Notes under the pieces: generated by a model
Databases searched by the model: none
What the model saw: only the letters and a program-made list of their open reading frames with translations
What the model was told of the DNA's origin: nothing
Shown here: one piece after another, positions 32,909-44,681 of the stretch
Position numbering within the stretch: position 1 is the first letter of the stretch
Layout of the letters: each line of letters begins with the position of its first letter
Translations under genes and position numbers: made by a program
Source: Vanessa cardui
Lineage: Eukaryota; Arthropoda; Insecta; Lepidoptera; Nymphalidae
Assembly (NCBI RefSeq): GCF_905220365.1
Contig: NC_061143.1
Coordinates: 3,596,001-3,660,000 of the forward strand
Direction of reading: 5' to 3'
Length of the DNA stretch: 64,000 nucleotides

Positions 32909-33271
32909 ATTTTTTTATTTTAAGTGAAGCTGATGTAGACTAACATTTTATTCTTAATATGGATAGATTAATCGTGCCGTTTATATGAATCAGAAACTAC
33001 TTCGGGGACAATTTCAAAAGAAACTTTCGAATAAAGCAAAATTAGATTTTCGAAAATGCGTCTTTAATACGTCATGCGGCATAAACTACAAGGTACCACC
33101 CTCGAATGAGCTGTAATCGACCTCAGTAAAAAAACTTTGCAAAAGAGCTATTCGTATGCTATGTCGTACATCATATGACATCACATCATATACACAAAAT
33201 TTGATTAAAGACAGAAAGAAATTCTGCCCCAAATCGCATCCTAACTGTAAGCCGTTTAGGACTTCCGTCAA

Positions 33272-33521
33272 TACATAGTATAAAACAAAGTCGCTTTCTC
33301 TGTCCCTATATCTTTAAAACTACGCAACGGATTTTGATGCGGTTTTTTTTAATAGATAGTGTGATTCAAGGGGAAGGTTTGTGTATATAATAAATGAACA
33401 ATATAGTAAAAAAACACTGACAAATTTAGAAGTTGCAATGTGATGTCGTAAATAAACAAATTTCTTTAGCATATTTAGTATCAGTTTTGCACCCGTGAGA
33501 AGTCGGGGCGGGTCGCTAGTT
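33272..33521 (-). repeat. Family F repeat, full length
   Basis: 'acatagtataaaacaaagtc', 'aaactacgcaacggattttg', 'ttcaaggggaaggtttgtgt' and the end 'agtcggggcgggtcgctagt'. Confidence 0.75.
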
Positions 33522-33609
33522 AATTATAATATTCGATTATGACAATTACATGAACATAACCACGTTCCGGAAGGTGATTTAAATATCCAATTAACCCATA
33601 AATAAAAGA

Positions 33610-33958
33610 TTCGACCGAGTATTGCTAACGTGCTCCTCAGAATTGTTCCGTTCCCTCCCGTTCCCTTAATTTGTCATGGATCCTATACTCAGAACCTTAC
33701 CAAACTTTCACCAAACTACCCTTAAAGTATGTCCTTTATAATTTTAAAAGATTCATCAAAATTGTGCCAACCAATTTTGAGTTATTCACCTATTTATCGC
33801 GCACATACATGATGCAAATTTAAGACTTACGTCGTTTTCATACGGATACCATCATCGGAAAAAAATAAAAAAAAATTGGACCCCACGGGAAGCACTACCT
33901 TTCAAATAAAAAAAAAATTATCAAAATCGGTCCACCCAGTAAAAAGTTATGAGGTAAC

Positions 33959-33995
<37 letters not shown>

Positions 33996-34046
33996 GACGA
34001 ATTGATAACCTCCTCTTTTTTGAAGTCGGTTGAAAAACGAATGAAA
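33610..34046. repeat. Unclassified repeat with poly(A) stretch, related end to the MITE
   Basis: 'ttggaccccacgggaagcac', 'atcggtccacccagtaaaaa', a long A-run, then 'acctcctcttttttgaagtc' + 'ggttgaaaaa'. The last motif also occurs in the terminal arms of the element at 32323-32908. I recognise it as a common lepidopteran repeat from memory only. Confidence 0.5.
33965..33991 (+). repeat. Homopolymer A run, 27 bases
   Basis: Uninterrupted A tract inside the repeat at 33610-34046. The 90-codon frame at 33876-34148 with its Lys run is an artefact of this tract. Confidence 0.95.
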
Positions 34047-34122
34047 AACTGTGAACATTGTGAAACATTATATTATATTAATTATCATCATTACAAACGT
34101 GTGAAGCCGGGATCGCTAGTTT
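34047..34122 (-). repeat. Family F repeat, terminal fragment
   Basis: 'gaacattgtgaaacattata' and 'cgtgtgaagccgggatcgct' + 'agtt' match the end of family F. Confidence 0.55.
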
Positions 34123-34261
34123 ATTTTAAGCATGTAAGTAAACAATAGGTAACAAACACTCCAAGATCATTGTAAACTAAAACAACAAAGTGCTGGTCAG
34201 TTCCTCAGTTGCCAATGGCCAGTCACCTGTTACGTAACATATATGTACTTCATCAAGTTAT

Positions 34262-34484
34262 CAACATAGCCAAATAACAGTACTCAGTATTGTTGTGTTC
34301 TGGTTTGAAGGGTGAGTGAGCCAGTATAACTGCAGGCCCAAGGGACATAACATCTTAGTTCCCAAGGTTGGTGGCACATTGACGATGTAAGGAATAGTTA
34401 ATATTTCTTACAGTTTCATTGTCTATGGGTGATGGTGACCACTTACTATGGCCCATATGCTCGTCCGCTAACCTATACCAAAAA
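34262..34484 (-). repeat. Family C repeat, truncated
   Basis: Starts inside the family at 'agccaaataacagtactcag' and continues to 'gctcgtccgctaacctatac'. Otherwise well preserved. Confidence 0.78.
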
Positions 34485-36751
34485 ATGATGTAATCGTTTT
34501 AATCTCTAAAACTTGAGTGAAATTAAACTTAAATATTTTTATCATATGAATTAAATACTTAAAAACTGGTTAGAAATGAAGGATTACACGGCAGTACGAA
34601 TGAAATATGAGTTTAAAATTCAACTAAAATTTTAAATCGGGGTGAAGCCTTTTATATATGAGAGTTGAATTTCTTTGGACGCGCTGTGAAATCCTAGTCA
34701 GAATTTTTCGTTACGAGTTGAGTAGTGTAATTACGGCTAAACGTAAAACTATGTTAAAATACTTAATTATGTAAAAATATATAATCTAAACTAATGCCAC
34801 TGCCTAATTTTGTCTATGATGTTCTATATGTTGAGGGAAGCTTAGCCTATATTTTCTAACATAATGTTGTTTTATTCTGCAACTGAAACTATGAGTTCAT
34901 TGAACCCTGGCTAAGCAATATTGGTCTTTACTGGTCTTAATTTGTTTATAATTAATCTCGTGTAACAATGAAAATATTTGTATATGTCGCCTGTGCTGTA
35001 GACGCGTTTAGAATTAATAAATAAACTAAATATATGTATATCAGGCTTAGTCCGTTTTATGTTACAATATTTATATTTTTATATTAATAATATGTAAATT
35101 AAATATTCGTTTAATTAAGATACTTCATTTTAGACACTGGGTAATAAAACGCACATACCTGTTAGTATATATCTTAAACAACTGTGGAATATCTACAGGT
35201 ATTACTTTTTTTTACAGGAAAAGTAGTCGTTTATTTAATGAGCCTCTTTGTAAATTGCTACTAGCCATTATGCTGGCATTTATACTTAAGTTATAATTAT
35301 TATTGTGAGCGAAATTTCCCCCCTCTCGTACTAAAACAATGGAATAATTTGAAGTCTCAGACGCTTTGTGGTACAATACACAAGGCGATTCATCGCCACG
35401 AAATAGTATAGAGTCTGAATCAAATTCATATAGTATTATAGAACATAATTTATATAGAATGAAATGGATAACGCATTTCATAGCGGTAGTTTAGACCACC
35501 TGTTATCGTAGATGACTTTTTGAAGACCATACATTGAATCTAAAACAGTTGTAAGGCTTTTTGAATAGCATGGTAGGGTACGCACTTGGTTGAAAAAAAA
35601 AAGATTATACAGTAGCGGCCTCACCGCAGACAGCCGCTGCGTTTAATCCCCATTGAATATTACGATTAAATGATCTTTGGTTTATATGATATTGTTTTTG
35701 AACTACTGTAGTACAATTGTAAGCAACCGTGTTCCTTATTTAAATAATTTATAAAGTCGTAAACGTTGAAGACAATACCGGAGCCTCCAATCGCAAAAAC
35801 TTATTTAAATCTTATGTTCTAGAGTATAGCTATCTTTATAACTTTTTGAGTATGTACGTATGTATAAATACATAAGGGAACAGCTGATTTGACAAAATGT
35901 CATTGACCTTTGTATAATTTACACAGAAGTGCGACGCGTCAACGTTGCGGTGTGTACGTTCTTACACAAACATAGACTTGCTGTCAGTTCTGTTACGGGG
36001 CTATGTACAATAAGCCTAATAAAATCTATACTGGATTTAACGGATTTCAATATATAATTATTAATCTGATGAATTAATTTATCTACAATTAGGCTCTGTA
36101 TTTCAATTAGCTTACTTTTATAAACGAATTTGAAAATATATTTTAAAATCCAATGTTCTCTGTTAAGTATTATTTCGATTCAATTAAATAAATAAGTAAG
36201 TTATTAATAAATATGTTTATCCTAAAGTAATGCAAAAAATAAAAAAAGTACTATTTGGGTGATTGAAATATTCATATCAATATAGAGCTTTCTTTTTGCG
36301 TAGTATTCATCATTTGTTCAAATATATTCGCGATAGCAGAAACATACGACTTTTTTAAATTTGAAATGAAAAAAAAAAACTCGACATAATTAGCCAGACC
36401 CCTAAAAGATCACTTTCAGTAAAATGCATAATACGCTCGTCGAATCAAATTCACTAATAACATGTGCATGTAAATAAGCGTCATAAAGCCGCGTGTCAGA
36501 CGCTGAGCCACTTTGTAATTCATGAGCCATTCATTACGGTGCTGGTTCATCGCGATTTTTAAATGGATTTTAAACAAGGGGCTCTTGCGACATGACCTAT
36601 ATCACTTTGATGTGAAATCTCAAAGCGGACAAACACAAAGTTGATTGACATAAGTATCTGGATGGTCGCGTTTCGCTACTTGCATTCCATGGAACGGACG
36701 GGTTCTTAAAATTCAAGGAAATTTACTTTAACATTTTTAATTAATAGTATA
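34485..36751. other. Long AT-rich intron, no feature identified
   Basis: 2.3 kb without a named family. The 89-codon frame at 35212-35481 (-) has no recognisable domain. Confidence 0.4.
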
Positions 36752-36938
36752 CTAGAGACCCGCCACGGCTTCGCACGTGTGCAATGCTAATACTAAATAT
36801 ACTACAGATATTTTCTTGTTTCTTCACTATATTGTCCACATATTGTATACAAAAACCTTCCTCTCGAATCACTCTATTAAAAAAAACCGTATCAAAATCT
36901 ATTGCGTAATTTTAAAGATATAAGCATACATAGGGACA
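36752..36938 (+). repeat. Family F repeat
   Basis: 'actagagacccgccacggct', 'aatgctaatactaaatatac', 'ccttcctctcgaatcactct' and 'taaagatataagcatacata'. Confidence 0.72.
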
Positions 36939-36949
36939 GACTGACTAAT

Positions 36950-37141
36950 GACTAGTTATCGCACGCGACTCTGCTCTCTTTTTAACTGTAAGTATTGAGA
37001 TATTAGGCAAATAAGTAACCTATGTCCTTTGCCCTTCAAGATTTAATATAGCAAAACACATTTCAACAAATTCGAATTCGAATTGGTCGTAAAAGACAGA
37101 CAGAGGGACAGAGTTACTATTGTATTTGTTTATTAGTATAG
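36950..37141 (+). repeat. Family D repeat, target of a SINE insertion
   Basis: 'actagttatcgcacgcgact', 'aacctatgtcctttgccctt' and the tail 'tgtttattagtatag'. The SINE at 37142-37409 inserted in this tail and duplicated 'tattagtatag'. The last bases of the tail continue at 37410. Confidence 0.75.
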
Positions 37142-37409
37142 AGCTGAGATGGCCCAGTGGTTAGAACGCGTGCATCTTAACCGATGATTGCTGGTTCAAA
37201 CCCAGGCAAGCAACACTATATATATGTGCTTAATTTGTGTTTATAATTCATCTCGTGCTCGGCGGTGAAGGAAAACATCGTGAGGAAACCTGCATGTATC
37301 TAATTTCATCGAAATTCTGCCACACGTGCATTCCACCAACCCGTATTGGAACAGGAGGCCTTATCTCAGCAGTGGGAAATGTACAGGCTGTTACTTTACT
37401 TTACTATAC
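37142..37409 (+). mobile_element. Family A tRNA-derived SINE with 11-bp TSD
   Basis: Box A 'tggcccagtgg' at 37150-37160 and box B-like 'ggttcaaaccc' at 37193-37203 give the internal RNA polymerase III promoter of a tRNA-derived SINE. The body 'cggcggtgaaggaaaacatc' is well conserved, but about 25 bases of the 3' region are deleted before 'aggaggccttatctcagcag'. The end is 'gctgttactttactttacta'. TSDs 'tattagtatag' at 37131-37141 and 37410-37420 are perfect, so the insertion is fairly young. Confidence 0.9.
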
Positions 37410-37639
37410 TATTAGTATAGATTAAAGATAATACCGTATCATATAAGAAATACTTTGATCTAGAACACATGCTTCGATCGTGGGACACTTAATTCAACTT
37501 TGTACTTAAATCCATAATGAATTATTCATGTACTTCATAGCGTGGTGTCAGCGTCTTGTGATGTTTGATGGCATTTTTCTAAAACTTCGTGCATATATTA
37601 TGATACTGTGGTCACGTGTTCTCGTAAATATATCACATA

Positions 37640-37817
37640 CTAGTTGTCGCCCGCGGTTAAGCTCGCGTTATTAGGGGGCTGGTTGTCAAGTGTTAGATAA
37701 AAAGAAGCCTATGTCCTTCCTTGAAGGTCAAGTTTGCTTCTTAGCAATTTTCGTCAAATTCGGTCGACTGGTTTGGCAGACAGAGTTTCTTTCACATTTA
37801 TTGTATTAGTATAGATC
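37640..37817 (+). repeat. Family D repeat
   Basis: 'actagttgtcgcccgcggtt', 'gcctatgtccttccttgaag' and the end 'attgtattagtatagat'. Confidence 0.78.
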
Positions 37818-39151
37818 GAAAAAATTGTCAAAGGTATCATTGGACTTCTCATACTTTGCAACCGTTAATTACGAATGTATCCAGGTGGATAGATTTTATT
37901 TTTGGCGAAATGTATAGGTTTCAATGAGGTAAACAGTACTGTTTGTAAATACGACAATGCTGGGTTAAGTTTTCTTACATACTTACTAATCCAATTAGTT
38001 CTCAGGTTTCACTTGCATTCTGTAGGTTGTTGGTTGGATAAAAATACTTGTTTTGTCACGGTGCTTGCCAAATGCGAAATTTTTATAAAATAATTTACTT
38101 TCAATATTATTTATCAGCATCAATTGTGTGGGAAAAAGTTGGATTTTTGTCAGAAATAATAGGTGAAATTATTCTACGAAATACACGTCCTTGCGAATTT
38201 CCTTTTAAATATTTTTACAGCCAATGAAAGGGACAAAACTTTTTTATTGTTTATAGGAAATTTTCAAGGAGGTAATTTGACTTTGACATACCGAGTTATC
38301 AGTTATAGATATATATATATATATATATATATCAGTTAGAGATATCTGTATGCAACGGCTTCATGATTTGTCATAATTGTAATTGATAATTTTAACATGT
38401 AAATTAGTTAATTAATTCCATGTTGTTGATTAAGAAGCTAAGCTGACTTAACAGTGATTTCCATAATACGTCTAGACTCTGTATTAGTCGGGACTTGCTT
38501 ACATGTTCTTATCTTAAGATCTTGAATAGTTGTAACCATTAAAGGCTATCAGGCACTTGTCGTTTTAGGAACAAAAAAAAGAAGAATATATTTTTAAAAA
38601 TATTTGTGTTTTTGAAGCATTGATTGGTTTTGAATGGTTTTCTTAAGCGTTAAATGAACGAAGACCCTATCGTCGCTTAAAAATTGCGTATGTTGGTCTG
38701 TTCACAAGTCTCCCGAGTTTCATCGGAGCGAACGATTTAATGTAACAGTTGCATAACATTCTATACATTACAAATAATAATCGGTTTTTATTTCACTTTT
38801 ACATTAATGAGATCCTTGTAAGTGATTTATTGAGTATATTTAATATTTAATTTAAAAATTTTATTAAATTTTTAAAATTCTTATATTGATGAAATAGTAT
38901 AACTTTAAATCTATACTAGATAGAATACTGTAATCCCTGTGTATTATGTATTATATATCATAACATTTTCTTCTTTAAAAGTACCCTGTGCGAAGTCGGG
39001 GCGTTACGTTGATATAATATATCTCATCATTCATATAAGCTTGCATCTGAGATGGGGAAAATTATCAAGTACATTATAAGGACGAGGAGACTAGACTACA
39101 GCAATGTATAATGTTGTTTAGAATTAATAGGTATTATTCTAACATATAACA
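37818..39151. other. Intron, little identified
   Basis: Contains a short TA microsatellite (38309-38332) flanked by near-identical 'atcagttatagat' and 'atcagttagagat', and a family F terminal scrap near 38982-39006 ('ctgtgcgaagtcggggcg'). Confidence 0.45.
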
Positions 39152-39352
39152 TGTAGAGTCGAGTTGGCATTTGTTGCGGGTTCAAATTCAGACTAGCATG
39201 CTGACTTTTCACGTGTTTAATTTGTGTTTATATGTCTCGCTAGGCGGTGAAGGAAAACCTTGTAACGAAACCTGCATGTGTCTTATTTAAATGAATTTAT
39301 ACCACATGTATATCTCTCAAACCGCATTGGAGAAGCTTGGCGGAGTAGACTC
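39152..39352 (+). mobile_element. Family A SINE, degraded
   Basis: 'gagtcgagttggcatttgtt', box B region 'gcgggttcaaattcagacta', 'cggtgaaggaaaaccttgta' and 'cctgcatgtgtcttattt'. Many substitutions show an old copy. Confidence 0.65.
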
Positions 39353-39404
39353 TAGACTTAGTAATTATAACTTGTTACTTTATTCTAACAAGAACTTATT
39401 GTAG

Positions 39405-39587
39405 TCTTAAATTTTCGCGATTATTACACATTGACATAAAACTAGTTATAGCGGATTTGAATCGCGTATATTAATTATTTTTTTGAATACTACCCGTGAC
39501 CACGAACGCTGTCAAGTGTTCGAAACGTCGGGATGTTAAAAATATTTAATATACGCGATTCAAATCCGTTATAACTAGTTTTATTTC
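39405..39587 (-). mobile_element. Family H foldback element, copy 2
   Basis: Inverted arms ('aactagttatagcggatttg' mirrored by 'caaatccgttataactagtt'), a central hairpin at 39493-39532, and the one-sided tail 'tcttaaattttcgcgattat' at the left. TSDs 'aacttattgtag' (12 bp) lie at 39393-39404 and 39588-39599. Orientation is opposite to the copies at 10871 and 60199. Confidence 0.82.
39493..39532 (+). other. Hammerhead-like internal-loop hairpin in family H
   Basis: Outer stem 'cccg'/'cggg', internal loop 'tgaccac' opposite 'gaaacgt', inner stem 'gaacgct'/'agtgttc' with one G-U pair. The strand 'gaaac' + 'gtc' after the inner stem, and 'tga' before it, resemble the hammerhead core. Positions equivalent to C3 and G8 would be G and C, a swapped pair. 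Copy 1 (10928-10967, minus) preserves the fold with different wobble changes. Ribozyme activity is untested. Confidence 0.4.
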
Positions 39588-39599
39588 AACTTATTGTAG

Positions 39600-40552
39600 A
39601 CAGTAATCAACACTTATGTACAATATAACATACCACATATTGTCCACACCACACACCCACAGAATATTTAATGTATTGATATAGCTAGATGTTTACATTA
39701 ACGCATTACAGTATAAACTCGTTCAGATAAGCGATTCAACATTAAGCTGCTTAATTAAAGAGGCAACCGAATCCCTGTCACCCAGTTGTCTGTGTGCTAA
39801 TATTCTACTCGATACTGTAACTGTTGTCACATTGTCTCTATCAAAGATTAAACTTGATTATAATATAGACGACCGTTTAGCTTTGTGCACTTATATTATC
39901 ATGATTTTCGATGAAGATTTTTGTATTAAAATATTGTCTGGATTTTATCAGTAAATAATGATTCGGCGAATCGATCAATATTTATGGTGCTTGCGTTATT
40001 AAATATTTCATTAATGAATAGTTTCTGGAGCGTGACCGGATTTCCGTAAGCCGAAAAAGCTCAGATAGAGTACGTGAAGCTTTTAACGGAAAAATGGCGT
40101 AAATACCAAGTGTACTCAAGTATATTGGAGATGTTATAATAATTAAAAATATATGTTGTTTGCGTGCAAACAAAGAATAAAAAATAAATAAAACTATCTA
40201 TTTGTTAATAATGACATAATTATTATTATTATGTATATATAATTTATTCTTTTTCATCTATATAGAAGTCACTTAGAAATTTAAAATTTCGTAATTTTAA
40301 TTTATAAAACTAAATTTGTAAATAACGATGTTCTGTTGTTGTGAATTCATTGGCGTTTTATCGAGTAATTTCATTGTGTTGTTTTCAAGTCACCCTATGC
40401 GCGCGCATCATAACTATACCCTATTTTATTCATAATACGAAAAAAGAAGTATAAATTAAAATTGTACGCAAAAGGAAGAGCTACATCTATATACCAAGAA
40501 TATAAACCAATCAGACACGCTCACATACCCTTGCATGTTGCATTTATCAGCA
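39600..40552. other. Intron, no feature identified
   Basis: AT-rich unique-looking DNA. Confidence 0.4.
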
Positions 40553-40735
40553 ACTAGTTGTTGCCTGCGGCTTCGCTCGCGTTTTAGGGGTTGATTGTAA
40601 TGTGTTAGACAAAAAGACTTTGCCTAACAAATGACAACCAAATTTAAAGACATCAAATTCGGTTTATTGGTTTGGTCGTGATAGAGCTACAAACAGACAG
40701 ATATACAGAGCTACATAATAATAATATAGAAATAT
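40553..40735 (+). repeat. Family D repeat, rearranged
   Basis: 'actagttgttgcctgcggct' and 'cgctcgcgttttaggggttg'. Inside it 'ttgcctaacaaatgacaacc' is the reverse complement of the neighbouring segment, a small internal inversion or snap-back. Confidence 0.7.
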
Positions 40736-41917
40736 AAATGAAACAATATTTGATATTGTAATTTAAATGATTGCGAAATCAAATCTCCCAGATTAATTTA
40801 TACTACACATACAAATAAAGCATACATTGAAACGCTAGGCTATTCGCCTTTCGAATCTGATCTCAGCAGTTCAGTATTGCTTATTTTACTTTCAAGACGT
40901 AACTTCCCAGACGAACCAAAGCCGCAATACTTGTATAGTACGACACAACTTAGATGTATAATATATTCGTCAATTTACGTATATTATAACGTCGATTTAC
41001 ATGCACTCGCTTTCTCGGGTTGAACTGACTCGGGAATCTATAGCGACGAATCGCGTCGAATGGCGCGATAGAGAGCTATTTCTATTGGTTGTATAAATCG
41101 TCAGTAATCGGTTGCTTCATCTTAGTTGAGTCTGTACTGTTTTCCAGTGGACGCTGACCCTGATCTATCCAAATTGATTTGATTGTCTGTACAAAATGTT
41201 CTTGTAATTTTAATGTACTTTGTATACATTAAGTTCATAAAATTAATAGCAATATGTTATTTTTAAAATATAAAATAAATATTTGAGCGATGGAATAAGT
41301 GCGTTGCTCTGCAGCGAATGTCCTAAGAGCCCTCAAGAAGGCCGGAGGGATCTTGTTTTGTCAGCTTTTGTGTTCAAGGGCGTGAGGGTTCTTGGTGGGT
41401 GTCGTTTTTCTGAGTTGAGGTTCACTGTGCACATTGACTTAACCAGCATTTTGTCTAGGAGAACTTTGAGGACCAGTCTGAGTGGACCAAACTAGCATCT
41501 AATACATAATTGACATAATGTATCTGTATGTATATCGATGTAACATTATTAATGATTGTTATTTAAAGAGAGCGTGCTATCTATTATCTATATTTTATAG
41601 TTAAAAACAATAAATTATTTTTTCTGTTATATGATAGTACGAATATATTGTTAATTTCCTTACATTAGTAATAATAACAAAATTGTATATCAATTAAAAT
41701 TAATTAACTATGTGACGTAATTGGAAAAGAGTCTAAATTAATTTCGAGTTTACATTCCGAGTCGATGGTAAGATCAAATTTAATTTTATAATACGACGAT
41801 TCTAATGTACTATTTAAATAAAGTTTATTTTTTATTTGTACTCTTTTGAAGATACTATGAGTATTCAAAGCTGCCATTCGCAGGATCTTTAAAATTATAT
41901 CTAAACAATTATAGTAC
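40736..41917. other. Intron with a less AT-rich open stretch
   Basis: At 41283-41495 a 70-codon frame (MSDGISALLCSECPKSPQEG...) lies in a GC-richer patch. It has no recognisable domain, and splice signals are weak. The rest is AT-rich and featureless. Confidence 0.4.
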
Positions 41918-42100
41918 ACTAGTTTTCGGTTGCGGCTTCGGTCGTTTTAGGGGTTGGTGTTAGGAATTCAGGTGATATTCTGATGTATAAGCTATATTAT
42001 TGTGAAGTTACATAAAATCCATTTAATAATTTTTGTTTAACACAAAGTGTAACAAACATCTATACAAACTTTCGCCTTTGTAATATTTGAAAAGCGATAT
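41918..42100 (+). repeat. Family J repeat
   Basis: 'actagttttcggttgcggct', 'gatattctgatgtataagct' and 'atacaaactttcgcctttgt' + 'aatatt', parallel to the flanks of the SINE at 28150. Confidence 0.6.
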
Positions 42101-42835
42101 ATCACACACCAACATTAATACATACAAAGTCTCTACTCGATCTGATTAATATCAGAAACTCCACGAGAAAAAGTAAAATGTTTTTCATACATATAAATTG
42201 TATTTCTTAATTCAAATCATATAGTTACCACGTTTCGTATATATTTATATGTGAAATTTAACTAATGATATCATAAAGTCACACATATAACCATCATATG
42301 TTTTTACTTTGATAATAAAAAAAGCTAATTATTACCAGACAAAAGGAAAAAGTCGTTTGTTAAAACGAATCTTAATTAAACAGACCTAACAAAACCCACA
42401 ATTAATTACGTTTTAATTAAGGAAACATTAAATCACTTTGCGAGTAAAATCTTGTAATAATAAACTTCACAGTTTTTCTAATAGAAAAATGTCTAAAAAA
42501 GATAAAGGTAAAGGGAAAATGGAAGGGAAAGAGTTTCCCCCCTTTTCCTTAAACGACACGACATGATAAATCGGCTTGGAGGCTTTACCTGGCGTGGAAA
42601 TCACGAAGGCGACTCTTATCAAGTCTGCGGGCTCGTAACTTCGGCTTTATGGGAAACTATTCAAAACAAGCTTAGTAACTTTCTAGTACGAGTTAATGTA
42701 ACAACATTACTTATGTATGTCATGTATAAGATTATTTTTAAATAACTTTTCAGTGTATAACAATTCGTTTGAACCCGGAAATAATTCAGAATGTCACTCA
42801 AAATATTTAACTAGAATTTCAATCTTTATTAATAA
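42101..42835. other. Intron, no feature identified
   Basis: Includes a purine-rich tract at about 42500-42532. The 60-codon frame at 42563-42745 has no recognisable domain. Confidence 0.4.
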
Positions 42836-42982
42836 TATAAATGTGAAAGTAAACTCTGTCTGTCGCTGTTTCCGCTAAACCGAATCTTATGAAATTTGAA
42901 CTCCAAGAAGGAACATTTTTCCAAACACATTACTACCAACACCCTAAAACGTGAGCAAAGCCGCGAACGCTTCTGATTGGTT
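42836..42982 (-). repeat. Family D repeat with deletions
   Basis: 'tataaatgtgaaagtaaact', 'accctaaaacgtgagcaaag' + 'ccgcgaacg'. Confidence 0.7.
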
Positions 42983-43639
42983 ATCACAAATTTAGTCAAA
43001 TTAACATCCAATAATCGAAATATTAATTGATCACATAAAAACTAACTTAAGTTACTAATGATACATTTTAAACAGCTTAAATAATTTGGAACATTTTACA
43101 TATTATGCAAAATACATAACAACTGTAACAAGAATATCTATACAAAACTCACAATAGAAATCTATAGTTTCGTCGTATGTACAATAAAATATGTACAAGA
43201 TAATGATTTTAAAGGATATTTTTCACATACTATATCCAAGTACTATAAATACATAATTAAATATTGCATACATTGTATTCTTGGTAGAACGTTATAGAAG
43301 CTGTCAGGAACGACTATGTTATGTTTAGGCAGTTAATGAGCTTTCTTGAAGCGACACGTTTGCAGGCGATGACTCAGTTCAAGGTCACGAAGGGAACAAC
43401 AGGCACATTTGGGTATAACTGTTTTGGAGTGGTACAATGTAAGTTTGCCGGTCTGAGACATTTTTGACTTTTTAAATCATTTGTAAAAATACATTGTTAA
43501 AGAAGGCATATTATTGAGCACAAGATTATGCAGACGATAAAAAAGTGTGGAATTAATACTTGTGGACTTCCAGGCAGGATAAATTACATACATATAGAAT
43601 TGAAATTAACTGAAATGACTGTTTTTTTAAATAGTGAAA

Positions 43640-43762
43640 AAGAGTAACTACTTAATTTATTCTCGGTAGAACTTACTTTTCGAACCGGTAGTAGCTTCTC
43701 TTAAAATAGTTGTTAAAATGACGATTCAAAAGTGCTTGTAAAAGCGTACTTGAAAACGTATA
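43640..43762 (+). repeat. Family G repeat
   Basis: 'gagtaactacttaatttatt', 'tcgaaccggtagtagcttct', 'gacgattcaaaagtgcttgt' and 'gcgtacttgaaaacgtatat'. Confidence 0.7.
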
Positions 43763-44646
43763 TATATATTTTTTTAATTTAGACAAAGAGTTCAAAATAC
43801 CTGTAACATTACAATTTTATAACACCAAATTTTTCGGATATATTATCTTATATGGCGTTGTACAATTTAATCTACATTAAAGGCGGGAAAAGCCCAACTT
43901 CTAACCGGTCAACTTAGATTGAGCCAAGTCGATAGATTCGGTTAATCTGATTACTTTTAGTACTACGTTGTTATTGTTGGAAGTACAATTGTTAAAGTCT
44001 AATTTGGTATCGTGAATTATTAATATATATATATAAATCTTAAATTGAATTAAGTTTACTAAGCTTTAGTTATATAATTATAAGAAAATATTTAGCACAG
44101 ATTATAAAATAAAAAAAGAAATACTCAAAACGTGAATTACTGAAAATTTAATCAACAATAAAATTCTAAACTTTTTATATATTTTGCATTTTAAAATAAA
44201 AATCTACCCCTTATAGATTGAGTCTCTAAAATCCCCTTATTCACCATATAAAAGAATTCACATAAAAAAACAAAAGCTATATTCCATAATGGAAGTTTGA
44301 CACCGCAAAATTAGACGAAGAATTTTACCCTTTGCAAATGTCTTGTGTAAGCGCGATCGAATATAGACTTTATGGCTTTTTGTTATAAACTATATTAGCA
44401 TATTTAAAAGGTGTGCTTGAAGTAATATAAAGTCGGGAGCAATAGGAAACATATTACACTCCATATTTTCAAACAACCGTGAAAGAAAACATCCGTTTAA
44501 ACCTCCAGCGTCAATGAAACGGTGGGCGCATTGAAAGTACTCGCCGGGAAAAGTCAAAATGAGACACATATATTATAGTATTCAAAGCCAAAAAGGGATA
44601 GAAACGGAGGGGAAAATTTCCCTCTCGTTTGAGCAGACTGTAAGCG
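43763..44646. other. Repeat-poor intron upstream of a candidate promoter
   Basis: None of the families seen elsewhere occurs here or on to about 46.6 kb. Composition becomes less AT-rich towards 44500-44640. Confidence 0.45.
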
Positions 44647-44681
44647 TCAGTAATACTTCAGCGTTCGAGGGTAGCGGACGT
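44647..44681 (+). promoter_or_regulatory. Candidate Inr/DPE core promoter
   Basis: Inr 'tcagt' at 44647-44651 sets +1 at 44649. The hexamer 'ggacgt' at 44676-44681 is a full match to the Drosophila DPE (RGWYVT) at exactly +28 to +33. 'cgagg' at +18 to +22 matches four of the five positions of the first bridge-element part (CGANC). No TATA box lies at -30, as usual for DPE promoters. It faces the same way as the exons and lies in the long intron after exon 25857-26109. It could start a shorter isoform of that gene. Motif matches of this length do occur by chance. Confidence 0.45.

Noticed and set aside
33965..33991. Poly(A) tail of a processed pseudogene
   Set aside because: The A run lies inside an interspersed repeat with sequence continuing on both sides; no gene-derived sequence precedes it.
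37150..37203. tRNA gene (box A and box B present)
   Set aside because: Head of SINE family A; TSDs bracket the whole 268-bp element.
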